Positions 1 through 10,395 are shown, numbered from the stretch's first letter. The stretch is DNA of 64,000 bases from Muricauda sp. SCSIO 64092 (GCF_023016285.1 NZ_CP095413.1:3675001-3739000), one strand, 5' to 3'. The notes: generated from the letters alone by a model not told the origin. Made by a program: numbers and translations.

Positions 1-3000
1 CAGTGGGCTCTCGGAGGCCAACTGGGACGCCACGCTGATCGGTTGGGCCGGCCAGGACTTTACCAACACGCCCACCATAGGAGCCTCAGGACTGAAATAC
101 TGCACGGCCGGCGCCCAACGTACCGCGCTGACCCTCAACATTACAGGTGACAGCGCGGAGACCACCCCTCCAACGGCAGGGTGCAAGACGGCGGTGACGC
201 TCATACTAGGTACGGACGGTACGGCCACCCTGACGACCGACCTTGTGGACGACGGTTCCAGCGATACCTGCGGGGACGTATCGCTGAGTTTGTCCCAGAG
301 CAGCTTTACGACCTCCAATATTGGTGCGAACACGGTGACCCTTACGGTGACCGACCCCAACGGCAATACCAATACCTGCCAGGGCACGGTGACGGTAGTG
401 GATCCCGCAAGCTTATTTCTTGTCACCACCTGGGACACCACCAAACCTGGCTCCTCCGACGGGAACTCCATCACCATCCCCGCTACGGGCACCTACGATG
501 TGGACCTGGGGAACGATGGCACCTATGAACTGTTGGACCAGACCGATGAAATTACTGTGAATGTCACCACCCATAACTATACCGCCGGACAGATACAGCT
601 GGCCCTGCGCAATGCCGCCTCCGGTACCGGAACCCTGGGCGCGATACAGTTCAACTACAGGGGCGATAGGGACAAGCTGCTCTCGGTGGACCAATGGGGG
701 AGCGGTATATCCTGGAGCACCATGGAGGGCGCATTCTGGGGCTGCAGCAATCTGGAGGTCAAGGCGACGGACGTCCCCGATTTGAGCGGTGTCACCAATA
801 TGGTCAACATGTTCAACAATTGTTCGTCACTCACGGGTACGGGCCTTTCCACCTGGAACACCGGCAGCGTGACCAATATGGGGGGCATGTTCTCCGGCGC
901 GACCTCCTTCAACGGGGACATCAGCGGCTGGGACACGGCCGGCGTGACCGACATGAGGTCCATGTTCCAGGGCGCAATTTCGTTTAACGGGGACATCGGT
1001 TCGTGGAACACGGGCAGGGTGACCTATATGTCCTTCATGTTTGATGGTGCGAGCGCCTTTGACCGGGACATCGGTTCGTGGAACACCGGCAGCGTGGGTA
1101 CTATGAACTTCATGTTCCGGAACGCAAGTGCCTTCAACCAGGACATCGGTTCGTGGAGCACGGTCGGCCTGAACCGTTCGGTCGGTATGTTTTCCGGCGC
1201 CGTTGCCTTTGACCAGGACCTGGGGGATTGGTATATGGGCCGGTTGAGGAACGGCACGGATATGCTCAATGGCAGTGGGCTCTCGGAGGCCAACTGGGAT
1301 GCCACGCTTATCGGTTGGGCCGGCCAGGACTTCACCAACACGCCCACCATTGGTGCAACGGGCCTGGTCTACTGCACGGCCGGCACCCAACGTACCGCGC
1401 TGACCCTCAACATTACCGGTGACAGCGCGGAGGCCACCCCGCCAACGGCGCAGTGCAGGACGTCGATAACGCTCCTACTGGGCACGGGCGGTACGGCCAC
1501 CCTGACGACCGACCTTGTGGACGACGGTTCCAGTGATGCCTGTGGGGACGTATCGCTGGGCCTGTCCCAGAGCAGCTTTACGACCTCCAATCTTGGGGCG
1601 AACACGGTGACCCTTACGGTGACCGACCCCAACGGCAATACCAATACCTGCCAGGGTACGGTGACGGTGGTGGATCCCGCAAGCTTATTTCTTGTCACCA
1701 CCTGGGACACGACCAAATCGGGCACCTCGGACGGGAACTCCATCACCATCCCCGCTACGGGGACCTACGATGTGGACCTGGGCAATGACGGCAGCTATGA
1801 ACTGCTGGACCGGACGGGTGCCCTGACCGTGGATGTGACCACCTATGGCCATACCGCCGGGGAGGTCCAGGTGGCCCTGCGCAACGCCGCCTCCGGTACC
1901 GGTACCCTGGGCGCAATACAGTTCAACAATGGGGGCGACAGGGATAAGCTGCTCTCTGTGGACCAATGGGGCAGCGATATTTCCTGGAGCACCATGCAAA
2001 ATGCATTTTACGGCTGCAGCAATCTGGAGGTCAAGGCAACGGACGTTCCCGATTTAAGCAATGTGACCAATATGCACTCCATGTTCGCCTTTTGCAGGGT
2101 GGTCACGGGGACGGGCCTTTCCACCTGGAACACCAGCGGCGTGACGGACATGGCCTGGATATTCCGTGGGGCAGACGTCTTCAATGGGGACATCGGTTCC
2201 TGGGACACCAGTAGTGTTACCGATATGAGGTACATGCTCAATGGTGCGGGTGTGTTCAACCAGGACATCGGTTCCTGGAACACCGGCAGCGTGACCGATA
2301 TGGGCTTTTTGTTCGCCAGGGCATTCATCTTTGACCAGGACATCGGTTCGTGGAACGTGGGCAATGTGACCAATATGCAATCCATGTTCGTCAGGGCGGA
2401 CGCGTTTGACCAGGACATCGGTTCCTGGGATGTGGCCAAGGTGACCAATATGCGGGCCATGTTTATGGATGTGAGCGCCTTTGACCAGGACCTTGGCGGA
2501 TGGGACATGGGACAGGTGACCGATGGTACCAATATGCTCAAAGGCAGTGGGCTCTCCATTGCCAACTGGGACGCTACCCTCATCGGCTGGGACGCCCAGA
2601 ACTTTACCAACACGCCCACTATAGGGGCCTCAGGCCTGAAATACTGCACTGCCGAAACCGAACGTGCCGCGCTGACCTTCAATATTGTTGGGGACAGTAA
2701 GGACTGTGGTGGGGCAGGCGGCGGACGTGTGTTCCTGCCGAAGGACGGTCTGACCACTGACAATGATTTCAGTGGGTTGCCGAATCTGGGCGAAACGGAA
2801 TCTGCACCGGAAGGTGATGAAATGGACAGCAAGGACCTTGGTGGACATCCGGATTTGGGCAAACGGGGCTTCTCCCCGAACGGTGACGGAATCAACGATA
2901 CCTTTTCCATTTCCTGGCTGAGGCGTGATTACCCGAACTACACCATGACGGTCTATGACCAAAACGGCATCCTGGTGTACCAAGGGAACGCGGGCACACC

Positions 3001-3139
3001 GGACTGGGACGGCAGCGCCGCTGGGGGCAGTACTGTCCTGGGTGATGGCAAACTGCACAACGGGGTGTACTACTATAAGATTGATTTCGGGGACGGAAAG
3101 ACCCCGCCGGTCCAGGGAATCGTCTATCTGAACCGATAG
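1..3139 (+). CDS. Giant T9SS-secreted BspA/DUF285-repeat surface protein (adhesin 1), 5' end outside window
   Basis: The reading frame is open from nucleotide 2 through the left edge, so the true start and signal peptide lie outside the window; the first in-frame GTG (194) is not a real start. The visible 1045 residues show the tail of one module, then two full modules starting at about nt 417 and 1690 (LVTTWDTTK). Each has an SVDQWGS segment, several 25-aa BspA/DUF285 leucine-rich repeats ([13 protein letters not shown] type) and a [14 protein letters not shown] cap, separated by HYR/Ig-like domains with conserved cysteines. A Gly/Asp-rich linker precedes a T9SS type B sorting domain ([20 protein letters not shown] from nt 2861). 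Predicted role: cell-surface adhesin or matrix protein exported through Sec and T9SS. The ligand is unknown. The 3' end is nearly identical to that of the next paralogue. Confidence 0.9.
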   Translation, partial: SGLSEANWDATLIGWAGQDFTNTPTIGASGLKYCTAGAQRTALTLNITGDSAETTPPTAGCKTAVTLILGTDGTATLTTDLVDDGSSDTCGDVSLSLSQSSFTTSNIGANTVTLTVTDPNGNTNTCQGTVTVVDPASLFLVTTWDTTKPGSSDGNSITIPATGTYDVDLGNDGTYELLDQTDEITVNVTTHNYTAGQIQLALRNAASGTGTLGAIQFNYRGDRDKLLSVDQWGSGISWSTMEGAFWGCSNLEVKATDVPDLSGVTNMVNMFNNCSSLTGTGLSTWNTGSVTNMGGMFSGATSFNGDISGWDTAGVTDMRSMFQGAISFNGDIGSWNTGRVTYMSFMFDGASAFDRDIGSWNTGSVGTMNFMFRNASAFNQDIGSWSTVGLNRSVGMFSGAVAFDQDLGDWYMGRLRNGTDMLNGSGLSEANWDATLIGWAGQDFTNTPTIGATGLVYCTAGTQRTALTLNITGDSAEATPPTAQCRTSITLLLGTGGTATLTTDLVDDGSSDACGDVSLGLSQSSFTTSNLGANTVTLTVTDPNGNTNTCQGTVTVVDPASLFLVTTWDTTKSGTSDGNSITIPATGTYDVDLGNDGSYELLDRTGALTVDVTTYGHTAGEVQVALRNAASGTGTLGAIQFNNGGDRDKLLSVDQWGSDISWSTMQNAFYGCSNLEVKATDVPDLSNVTNMHSMFAFCRVVTGTGLSTWNTSGVTDMAWIFRGADVFNGDIGSWDTSSVTDMRYMLNGAGVFNQDIGSWNTGSVTDMGFLFARAFIFDQDIGSWNVGNVTNMQSMFVRADAFDQDIGSWDVAKVTNMRAMFMDVSAFDQDLGGWDMGQVTDGTNMLKGSGLSIANWDATLIGWDAQNFTNTPTIGASGLKYCTAETERAALTFNIVGDSKDCGGAGGGRVFLPKDGLTTDNDFSGLPNLGETESAPEGDEMDSKDLGGHPDLGKRGFSPNGDGINDTFSISWLRRDYPNYTMTVYDQNGILVYQGNAGTPDWDGSAAGGSTVLGDGKLHNGVYYYKIDFGDGKTPPVQGIVYLNR

Positions 3140-3279
3140 GCAGGGAGTGCAAATAATGTACTGCCCATGATAGCAGACGACATGGCAAAATCCCGATAGG
3201 CCACTGTCCTAATAACGTATTAAAGGGGATGTCCCGATTGTTCGGACATCCCCTTTTTTATTTGGGAAGATGTCGGAGA
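2594..3279 (+). repeat. Near-identical 3' block shared by adhesins 1 and 2 (copy 1; copy 2 at 9420-10104)
   Basis: From the codons for [17 protein letters not shown] through the stop, terminator and about 25 bp beyond, the two copies differ only in a short patch in the linker (nt 2780-2805 versus 9606-9631) and isolated bases such as CCG/TCG near the end. Homology then resumes into the leader of the next gene, as expected if the unit of duplication was gene plus downstream leader. Confidence 0.9.
3225..3260 (+). terminator. Rho-independent terminator of adhesin 1
   Basis: GGGGATGTCC pairs with GGACATCCCC across a short loop, followed by a run of six T. It lies 85 nt after the adhesin 1 stop. 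An identical hairpin with the same 85-nt spacer follows adhesin 2, so the terminator belongs to the duplicated unit. Confidence 0.9.
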
Positions 3280-3426
3280 ACTAGCCCCAAATACCGAACC
3301 TAGTGAAGAGTTGATTTCCATGGCCCGCTTGCCGAATTGTCGTGGGTTACCAGGATTCCAATTATCGGTCACATAGCAGAAATCCATAGGGGCTGCAATG
3401 ATTTCTTCGACCCCAGAAGGACATAG
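3280..3426. other. ~147-bp segment absent from the paralogous intergenic region
   Basis: Sequence on either side (GATGTCGGAGA before, GGGGATTTTTG after) matches the region after the second terminator, where the two flanks are directly joined near 10104. The segment was therefore inserted here or deleted there. No terminal inverted repeats, target duplication or recognisable coding sequence were seen. Confidence 0.5.
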
Positions 3427-3696
3427 GGGGATTTTTGAGGGGACCAATGAAAAGATGCCTTACAGACGCTGTGGTTGACATCATGGGGAACATAAATCTG
3501 TGAGCGTTTCAGGGCATTTTGAAACAGATCGAAACCTATCCGGCCAACGGGGCTAGGAATCGGCAGCGGACAGCTAGGGCCAAGGTCATCGAAAAGTATT
3601 CCCTCTTTTTTGGATAGGGAACAATGTCAAATGTCATTTCTGGATTCATGAATTCGTTCAAATATAATATTAGATCCCACTTATTGCCAAATAGAA

Positions 3697-4075
3697 ACGC
3701 TTGTTACTTTTTTGTTAAAACGTTGGTAACAAACAAATAAATTGTAAGAAGGTAATTACAAAAATTTTCAAATGACAAATCCTGGAACATCTCTGTTTCA
3801 AAACAACGGATTTGGCCCGTGGGATGATTTGAAAAGACTTGGAACATAAGGAACCGACCGTTTTGGAAAAGCATGTGAAAAACAGTGTATGGGATGTGGT
3901 ATGGAAGACCTGGTTTAAAACTTCTAGGATACTCTGTTTCCTCTTTGTCCACACTTCCGGTCTCCGTCCCAAAGGCAGTACTATGACACTTAAATCGGGA
4001 TCCGAAGGGCCCCTCTCCCATGTAGCAATGGCGGCCGATTTAAGAACAATCAATTCATATAAATACAAATATATC
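3697..4075 (+). promoter_or_regulatory. Conserved long leader upstream of adhesin 2
   Basis: About 380 nt before the chosen start the sequence ACGCTTGTTACTTTTTT appears. It recurs exactly at 10396 and in diverged form at 19975. Further shared blocks follow in the same order in all three leaders: a GGAACA..TC block, GGATGATTTG, and ACCGACCGTTTTG. An open frame runs through this copy (from 3839), but the other two leaders have no equivalent frame, so it is more likely untranslated leader than protein. The TACTTTTT stretch resembles a Bacteroidetes -7 box only weakly. Confidence 0.5.
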
Positions 4076-7000
4076 ATGGAAACAAACTACTTTCTGGGCC
4101 AGAAAGGGCTCTTACCTACTTTTTTAATTTGCTTGTTGGTCAGCACGGGCCTGTTTGCCCAGGGCGAGTTCATCACCACCTGGGACACCACCAAATCCGG
4201 AACGTCCGACAGCAATTCAATTACTATTCCTGCCACTGGTGTCTACGATGTGGATTTGGGCAATGACGGCACTTATGACCTTTTGGACCAGACGGGGAAG
4301 ATTACCATAGATGTGACCCAGTATGGCCATACCGCTGGGGAGATAAAAGTGGTTCTTCGCAGTGCGGCCTCCTGGGCCGGGACCCTTGGCAGAATAGATT
4401 TCAGTTATTGGGAGAACTATTTTTTGGGTCTTAGGAACGACGGTCCGAAGCTGCTTTCCGTGGACCAATGGGGTAGTAGTATAGCCTGGAGTACCATGGA
4501 GGAAGCATTTTATGGCTGTAGCAATCTGGACATCCTGGCGACGGACGCTCCGGACCTAAGCAATGTGACCAGTCTGAAAGGCATGTTTCGCGATTGTACG
4601 TCACTTAAAAAGGCAACAGGCTTTTCCTCCTGGAACACTTCCAACGTGACCGATATGCACTCCATGTTTACGAACGCAACCGTCTTTAACGGGGACATCG
4701 GTTCCTGGGATACCAGTAACGTGGTCGATATGAGCTATATGTTTTTTTACGCTACCGCTTTTGACCAGGACATTGGTTCCTGGAACACCAGTAGCGTGGT
4801 CGATATGAGCTATATGTTTTTTTACGCTACCGCTTTTGACCAGAATCTGGGGGATTGGGACATGGAACAGATGACCCATGGAGCCTCTATGCTTACCAGG
4901 TGTGGGCTCTCCGTTGCCAACTGGGATGCCACGCTCATCGGATGGGATGCCCAGAACTTTACCAATACCACCAGTATATCAGCCTCTGGACTGGTGTACT
5001 GCAAGGCCGGCGCAGAGCGGACCGCACTGAGTCTTAACATTGTTGGGGACAATGCGGAGAACACCCCGCCAACGGCGCAGTGCAAGACGGCGCTAACGTT
5101 GCAACTGGGCACCGGTGGAACGGCCACCCTGACCAACGACCTCGTGGACGAGGGTTCCAGTGATGCCTGCGGGGACGTCTCGCTAAGTCCGCTCAATTGG
5201 AGCTTTTCGTCCACCGATATGGGTGCGAACACGGTGACCCTAATGGTGACCGACGCCAATGGAAACACCAACGACTGCTCGACCATAGTGACCGTGGTGG
5301 ATCCCGCGACTTTTGTCACCACCTGGGACACCATGAAACCCGGTACGTCCAACAACAACTCCATCACCATCCCCGCTACGGGGACCTATGATGTGGACCT
5401 GGGCAATGATGGGACCTATGACCTTTTGGACCAAACCAACACCACTACTGTGGATGTGACTACCTATGGCCATACCGCCGGGGAGATACAAGTGGCTCTT
5501 CGCAGTGCGGCCTCTTGGGCAGGGAACCTGAGCAGGATACATTTCAACAATACGGGCGACAAGGAGAAGCTGCTCTCGGTTGACCAATGGGGAAGCAGTA
5601 TCTCCTGGAGCACGATGAAGGAAGCATTTTATGGTTGTACCAATTTGGAGGTCAAGGCGATCGATGATCCCGACCTGGACAGTGTGACCAATATGCACTC
5701 CATGTTCGCCCTTTGCAGGGTGGTCACGGGGACGGGCTTCTCCACCTGGAACACCAGCGGCGTGACGGACATGGCCTGGATATTCCGTGGGGCAGACGTC
5801 TTCAATGGGGACATCGGTTCCTGGGATACCAGTAGTGTTACCGATATGAGGTACATGCTCAATGGTGCGGGTGTGTTCAACCAGGACATCGGTTCCTGGA
5901 ACACCGGCAGCGTGACCAATATGGGGGGCATGTTCTCCGGTGCGACCTCCTTCAACGGGGACATCAGCGGCTGGGACACGGCCGGCGTGACCGATATGCG
6001 GTCCATGTTCCAGGGCGCAATTTCGTTTAACGGGGACATCGGTTCGTGGAACACGGGCAGGGTGACCTATATGTCCTTCATGTTTGATGGTGCGAGCGCC
6101 TTTGACCGGGACATCGGTTCCTGGAACACGGTCAGCGTGGGCAATATGAACTTCATGTTCCGGAACGCGAGTGCCTTTGACCAGGACATCGGTTCGTGGG
6201 ACACAGCGGGCCTGAACCGTTCGGTCGGTATGTTTTCCGGCGCCGTTGCCTTTGACCAGGACCTGGGGGATTGGTATATGGGCCGGTTGAGGAACGGCAC
6301 GGATATGCTCAACAACAGTGGGCTCTCGGTCGCGAATTGGGACGCCACGCTGATTGGATGGGATGCCCAGGACTTTACCAATACCCCTACCATAGGGGCC
6401 TCCAGACTGATCTATTGCACGGCCACTGCAGAGCGTGCCGCACTGACCCTCAACATTACCGGTGACAGCGCGGAAAGTGTCCCTCCAACGGCTGAGTGCA
6501 AGACAGCACTAACGCTGCAACTGGGCACCGCCGGCACGGCCACCCTAACTACAATCGATGTGGACGACGGTTCCAGTGATGCCTGTGGAAACGTCTCGCT
6601 AAGTCCGCTCAATTGGAGCTTTTCGTCCACCGATATGGGTGCCAACACGGTGACCCTTACAGTGACCGACCCCAATGGAAACACCAATACCTGCACGACA
6701 ACGGTGACCGTCGAGGATCCCGCAAGTCTATTCGTGACCACCTGGGACACCACAAAATCCGGTACGTCCAACAACTCCATCACGATCCCCGCAGTGGGGA
6801 CCTACGATGTGGACCTGGGGAACGATGGCAGCTATGAACTATTGGACCAGACCGATGAAATTACTGTGAATGTCACCACCCATAACTATACCGCCGGACA
6901 GATCCAGGTGGCCCTACGCAATGCCGCCTCCGGTACCGGAACCCTGGGCGCGATACAGTTCAGCTACAGGGGCGACAGGGACAAGCTGCTCTCTGTGGAC

Positions 7001-9964
7001 CAATGGGGCAGCGATATTTCCTGGAGCACCATGGAGGGCGCATTCTGGGGCTGCGGCAATCTGGAGGTCAAGGCGACGGACGTCCCCGATTTGAGCGGTG
7101 TCACCAATATGGTCAACATGTTCAACAATTGTTCGTCACTCACGGGTACGGGCCTTTCCACCTGGAACACCGGCAGCGTGACCAATATGGGGGGCATGTT
7201 CTCCGGTGCGACCTCCTTCAACGGGGACATCAGCGGCTGGGACACGGCCGGCGTGACCGACATGAGGTCCATGTTCCAGGGCGCAATTTCTTTTAACGGG
7301 GACATCGGTTCGTGGAACACGGGCAGGGTCACCTATATGTCCTTCATGTTTGATGGTGCGAGCGCCTTTGACCGGGACATCGGTTCGTGGAACACCGGCA
7401 GCGTGGGCAATATGAACTTCATGTTTCGGAACGCAAGTGCCTTCAACCAGGACATCGGTTCGTGGAGCACGGTCGGCCTGAACCGTTCGGTCGGTATGTT
7501 TTCCGGCGCCGGCGCCTTTGACCAGGACCTGGGGGATTGGTATATGGGCCGGTTGAGGAACGGCACGGATATGCTCAACAACAGTGGGCTCTCGGTCGCG
7601 AATTGGGACGCCACGCTTATCGGTTGGGCCGGCCAGGACTTCACCAACACGCCGACCATTGGCGCAACGGGCCTGGTCTACTGCACGGCCGGCACCCAAC
7701 GTACCGCGCTGACCCTCAACATCAACGGTGACAGCGCGGAAACCACCAAGCCGATACCACAGTGCAAGGCAGCGACGCTGCAACTGGGCATGGACGGTAC
7801 GGCCACCCTGAAAGCTACCCTTGTGGACAACGGTTCCAGCGATGCCTGCGGGGATGTAACCCTGGAAGTGTCCCCGAGTAGCTTTACGACCACTGGTACA
7901 TATACAGTGACCCTTACGGTGACCGATCCCAACGATAACAAGGATGACTGCGATGCCCAAGTGACCGTAGTGGCCCATCCGATAACCACATTTGTCACCA
8001 CCTGGGACACCAACAGATCCGGCTCGAGCAACAACAACTCCATCACCATCCCTGCAGTAGGGACCTATGATGTTGACCTGGGCGATGATGGCATCTACGA
8101 GCTGCTGGACAAGACCGGGCCCCTAACCGTGGATGTCACCACCCATGACTATACTGCCGGGCAGATAAAGGTCGCCCTTCGGGATGCCACTTCCGGGAAC
8201 GGAACTTTGACTGCGATACAGTTCAACAATATGGGAGACAAGGCCAAGCTGCTTTCCGTGGACCAATGGGGCAGCAGTATCTCCTGGAACAGCATGCAAA
8301 ATGCATTTTACGGCTGTAACAATCTTGACGTTAAGGCGAGCGACGCCCCTGACCTGGGTAGCGTGACCGATATGAGCCATATGTTTGCCGCATGTCAATC
8401 GCTTACGGGGACGACAAGCTTCCCAACCTGGAACACGGCCGGTGTAATCGATATGGGCAATATGTTCAATCAGGCAAGTTCCTTTAATGGGGATATCGGC
8501 TCATGGGAGACGGGCAATGTGACCAGTATGGCTGCTATGTTTACTGGTGCAAGCACCTTTGATAAGAATATCGGTTTGTGGAACACCGGCAATGTGACCG
8601 ATATGGGCAACATGTTCAATGGCGCGATCGTCTTTGACCAGGCCATCGGTTCCTGGGACACCGGCAACGTGACCAATATGCATGGCATGTTCTCTGGCGC
8701 AAGCACCTTTGACCAGGAGATTGGTTCCTGGAACACCAGCGGCGTAACCGATATGGGTTTAATGTTTTATAGTGCAGGCACTTTCAGCAGGGCTATTGGT
8801 TCCTGGGACACTAGCAGCGTGAAGGATATGTCCGGCATGTTCGCACTCCATTCTAGCTTTAACCAGGACATCGGTTCCTGGAACACCAGCAGTGTGACCG
8901 ATATGTTTGGCATGTTTTTGAGTACAAGCTTTAACAAGTACATTGGTTCCTGGGACACCAGTAATGTGACGAATATGGCCTGGATGTTTTTTTACGTTAT
9001 CGACTTTGACCAGGACATCAGTAACTGGAACACCAGCAGCGTGACCAATATGGCCAACATGTTCAATGGTGCCAGTGCCTTTAACCAGAATATTGGTTCC
9101 TGGGATGTGGGAAATGTGACCACTATGCTAGCGATGTTTTCTTCTGCAAGCGCCTTTGACCAGGACATCGGCTCATGGAACACTGGCCGTGTGACCAATA
9201 TGGGAGGCTTGTTCCTCGATGCAACTGCCTTTAATCAGGACATTGGTTCCTGGGATACCAGCAGTGTAACAGCAATCGGCAGCTTGTTCGAAGGGGCAAC
9301 GGCCTTTGACCAAGATCTGGGCGATTGGGACATGGGGCAGGTGAACAATGGGCTCCGTATGCTCGATAACAGCGGGCTCTCCGTGGCCAATTGGGACGCC
9401 ACACTGACCGGTTGGGATGCCCAGAACTTTACCAACACGCCCACTATAGGGGCCTCAGGCCTGAAATACTGCACTGCCGAAACCGAACGTGCCGCGCTGA
9501 CCTTCAATATTGTTGGGGACAGTAAGGACTGTGGTGGGGCAGGCGGCGGACGTGTGTTCCTGCCGAAGGACGGTCTGACCACTGACAATGATTTCAGTGG
9601 GTTGCCAGATTTGGTCGGATCAGGGTCCGCACCGGAAGGTGATGAAATGGACAGCAAGGACCTTGGTGGACATCCGGATTTGGGCAAACGGGGCTTCTCC
9701 CCGAACGGTGACGGAATCAACGATACCTTTTCCATTTCCTGGCTGAGGCGTGATTACCCGAACTACACCATGACGGTCTATGACCAAAACGGCATCCTGG
9801 TGTACCAAGGGAACGCGGGCACACCGGACTGGGACGGCAGCGCCGCTGGGGGCAGTACTGTCCTGGGTGATGGCAAACTGCACAACGGGGTGTACTACTA
9901 TAAGATTGATTTCGGGGACGGAAAGACCTCGCCGGTCCAGGGAATCGTCTATCTGAACCGATAG
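4076..9964 (+). CDS. Giant T9SS-secreted BspA/DUF285-repeat surface protein (adhesin 2), 1962 aa
   Basis: The start at 4076 was chosen over the upstream ATG-less extension because it gives a clear Sec signal peptide (METNYF..., hydrophobic LLPTFLICLLVSTGLFAQ) aligning with those of the two downstream paralogues. Four modules follow, beginning near nt 4169, 5311, 6730 and 7990. Each has the TTWDT beta domain, an SVDQWGS segment, DUF285 repeats (the fourth module has the longest run, about a dozen), a [14 protein letters not shown] cap and an HYR/Ig-like domain. A Gly-rich and acidic linker leads to the T9SS type B sorting domain (residues about 1871-1962). The expected product is anchored on or released from the outer surface. 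Module 2 is a mosaic of two different adhesin 1 modules, and module 3 is almost a copy of adhesin 1 nt 515-1440. Confidence 0.95.
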   Translation: METNYFLGQKGLLPTFLICLLVSTGLFAQGEFITTWDTTKSGTSDSNSITIPATGVYDVDLGNDGTYDLLDQTGKITIDVTQYGHTAGEIKVVLRSAASWAGTLGRIDFSYWENYFLGLRNDGPKLLSVDQWGSSIAWSTMEEAFYGCSNLDILATDAPDLSNVTSLKGMFRDCTSLKKATGFSSWNTSNVTDMHSMFTNATVFNGDIGSWDTSNVVDMSYMFFYATAFDQDIGSWNTSSVVDMSYMFFYATAFDQNLGDWDMEQMTHGASMLTRCGLSVANWDATLIGWDAQNFTNTTSISASGLVYCKAGAERTALSLNIVGDNAENTPPTAQCKTALTLQLGTGGTATLTNDLVDEGSSDACGDVSLSPLNWSFSSTDMGANTVTLMVTDANGNTNDCSTIVTVVDPATFVTTWDTMKPGTSNNNSITIPATGTYDVDLGNDGTYDLLDQTNTTTVDVTTYGHTAGEIQVALRSAASWAGNLSRIHFNNTGDKEKLLSVDQWGSSISWSTMKEAFYGCTNLEVKAIDDPDLDSVTNMHSMFALCRVVTGTGFSTWNTSGVTDMAWIFRGADVFNGDIGSWDTSSVTDMRYMLNGAGVFNQDIGSWNTGSVTNMGGMFSGATSFNGDISGWDTAGVTDMRSMFQGAISFNGDIGSWNTGRVTYMSFMFDGASAFDRDIGSWNTVSVGNMNFMFRNASAFDQDIGSWDTAGLNRSVGMFSGAVAFDQDLGDWYMGRLRNGTDMLNNSGLSVANWDATLIGWDAQDFTNTPTIGASRLIYCTATAERAALTLNITGDSAESVPPTAECKTALTLQLGTAGTATLTTIDVDDGSSDACGNVSLSPLNWSFSSTDMGANTVTLTVTDPNGNTNTCTTTVTVEDPASLFVTTWDTTKSGTSNNSITIPAVGTYDVDLGNDGSYELLDQTDEITVNVTTHNYTAGQIQVALRNAASGTGTLGAIQFSYRGDRDKLLSVDQWGSDISWSTMEGAFWGCGNLEVKATDVPDLSGVTNMVNMFNNCSSLTGTGLSTWNTGSVTNMGGMFSGATSFNGDISGWDTAGVTDMRSMFQGAISFNGDIGSWNTGRVTYMSFMFDGASAFDRDIGSWNTGSVGNMNFMFRNASAFNQDIGSWSTVGLNRSVGMFSGAGAFDQDLGDWYMGRLRNGTDMLNNSGLSVANWDATLIGWAGQDFTNTPTIGATGLVYCTAGTQRTALTLNINGDSAETTKPIPQCKAATLQLGMDGTATLKATLVDNGSSDACGDVTLEVSPSSFTTTGTYTVTLTVTDPNDNKDDCDAQVTVVAHPITTFVTTWDTNRSGSSNNNSITIPAVGTYDVDLGDDGIYELLDKTGPLTVDVTTHDYTAGQIKVALRDATSGNGTLTAIQFNNMGDKAKLLSVDQWGSSISWNSMQNAFYGCNNLDVKASDAPDLGSVTDMSHMFAACQSLTGTTSFPTWNTAGVIDMGNMFNQASSFNGDIGSWETGNVTSMAAMFTGASTFDKNIGLWNTGNVTDMGNMFNGAIVFDQAIGSWDTGNVTNMHGMFSGASTFDQEIGSWNTSGVTDMGLMFYSAGTFSRAIGSWDTSSVKDMSGMFALHSSFNQDIGSWNTSSVTDMFGMFLSTSFNKYIGSWDTSNVTNMAWMFFYVIDFDQDISNWNTSSVTNMANMFNGASAFNQNIGSWDVGNVTTMLAMFSSASAFDQDIGSWNTGRVTNMGGLFLDATAFNQDIGSWDTSSVTAIGSLFEGATAFDQDLGDWDMGQVNNGLRMLDNSGLSVANWDATLTGWDAQNFTNTPTIGASGLKYCTAETERAALTFNIVGDSKDCGGAGGGRVFLPKDGLTTDNDFSGLPDLVGSGSAPEGDEMDSKDLGGHPDLGKRGFSPNGDGINDTFSISWLRRDYPNYTMTVYDQNGILVYQGNAGTPDWDGSAAGGSTVLGDGKLHNGVYYYKIDFGDGKTSPVQGIVYLNR

Positions 9965-10049
9965 GCAGGGAGTGCAAATAATGTACTGCCCATGATAGCA
10001 GACGACATGGCAAAATCCCGATAGGCCACTGTCCTAATAACGTATTAAA

Positions 10050-10085
10050 GGGGATGTCCCGATTGTTCGGACATCCCCTTTTTTA
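10050..10085 (+). terminator. Rho-independent terminator of adhesin 2
   Basis: Same 10-bp GC-rich hairpin (GGGGATGTCC / GGACATCCCC) as after adhesin 1, followed by a T run; 85 nt past the stop codon. Confidence 0.9.
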
Positions 10086-10395
10086 TTTGGGGAGGTGTTG
10101 GAGAGGGGATTTTTGGGTTGACCAATAAAAAGTAGCTTGACAAAGGCTGTGATTGGCATCATGGGAAACATAAATCTGTGAAGGTTTCAGGGCATTTTGA
10201 AACAGATCCAAACCTGTCTGCCCTAAGGATCGGAATACTATTGAGAAGGAGGACGGATACCTGACCCAACCAGCGCCAAGGTCATCGGACAGCGTTCCCC
10301 CCGGTCATAGACTTGGTACATTGGCATACCCTATAACACAGCTATGGCCTGTTGATAAGACCCAAATAATGGATCCCATTTATTTTCAAATAAGA

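Noticed and set aside
3839..4075. 79-codon N-terminal extension of adhesin 2
   Set aside because: Not conserved in frame in the other leaders, and it would bury the signal peptide that aligns with paralogues at 4076.
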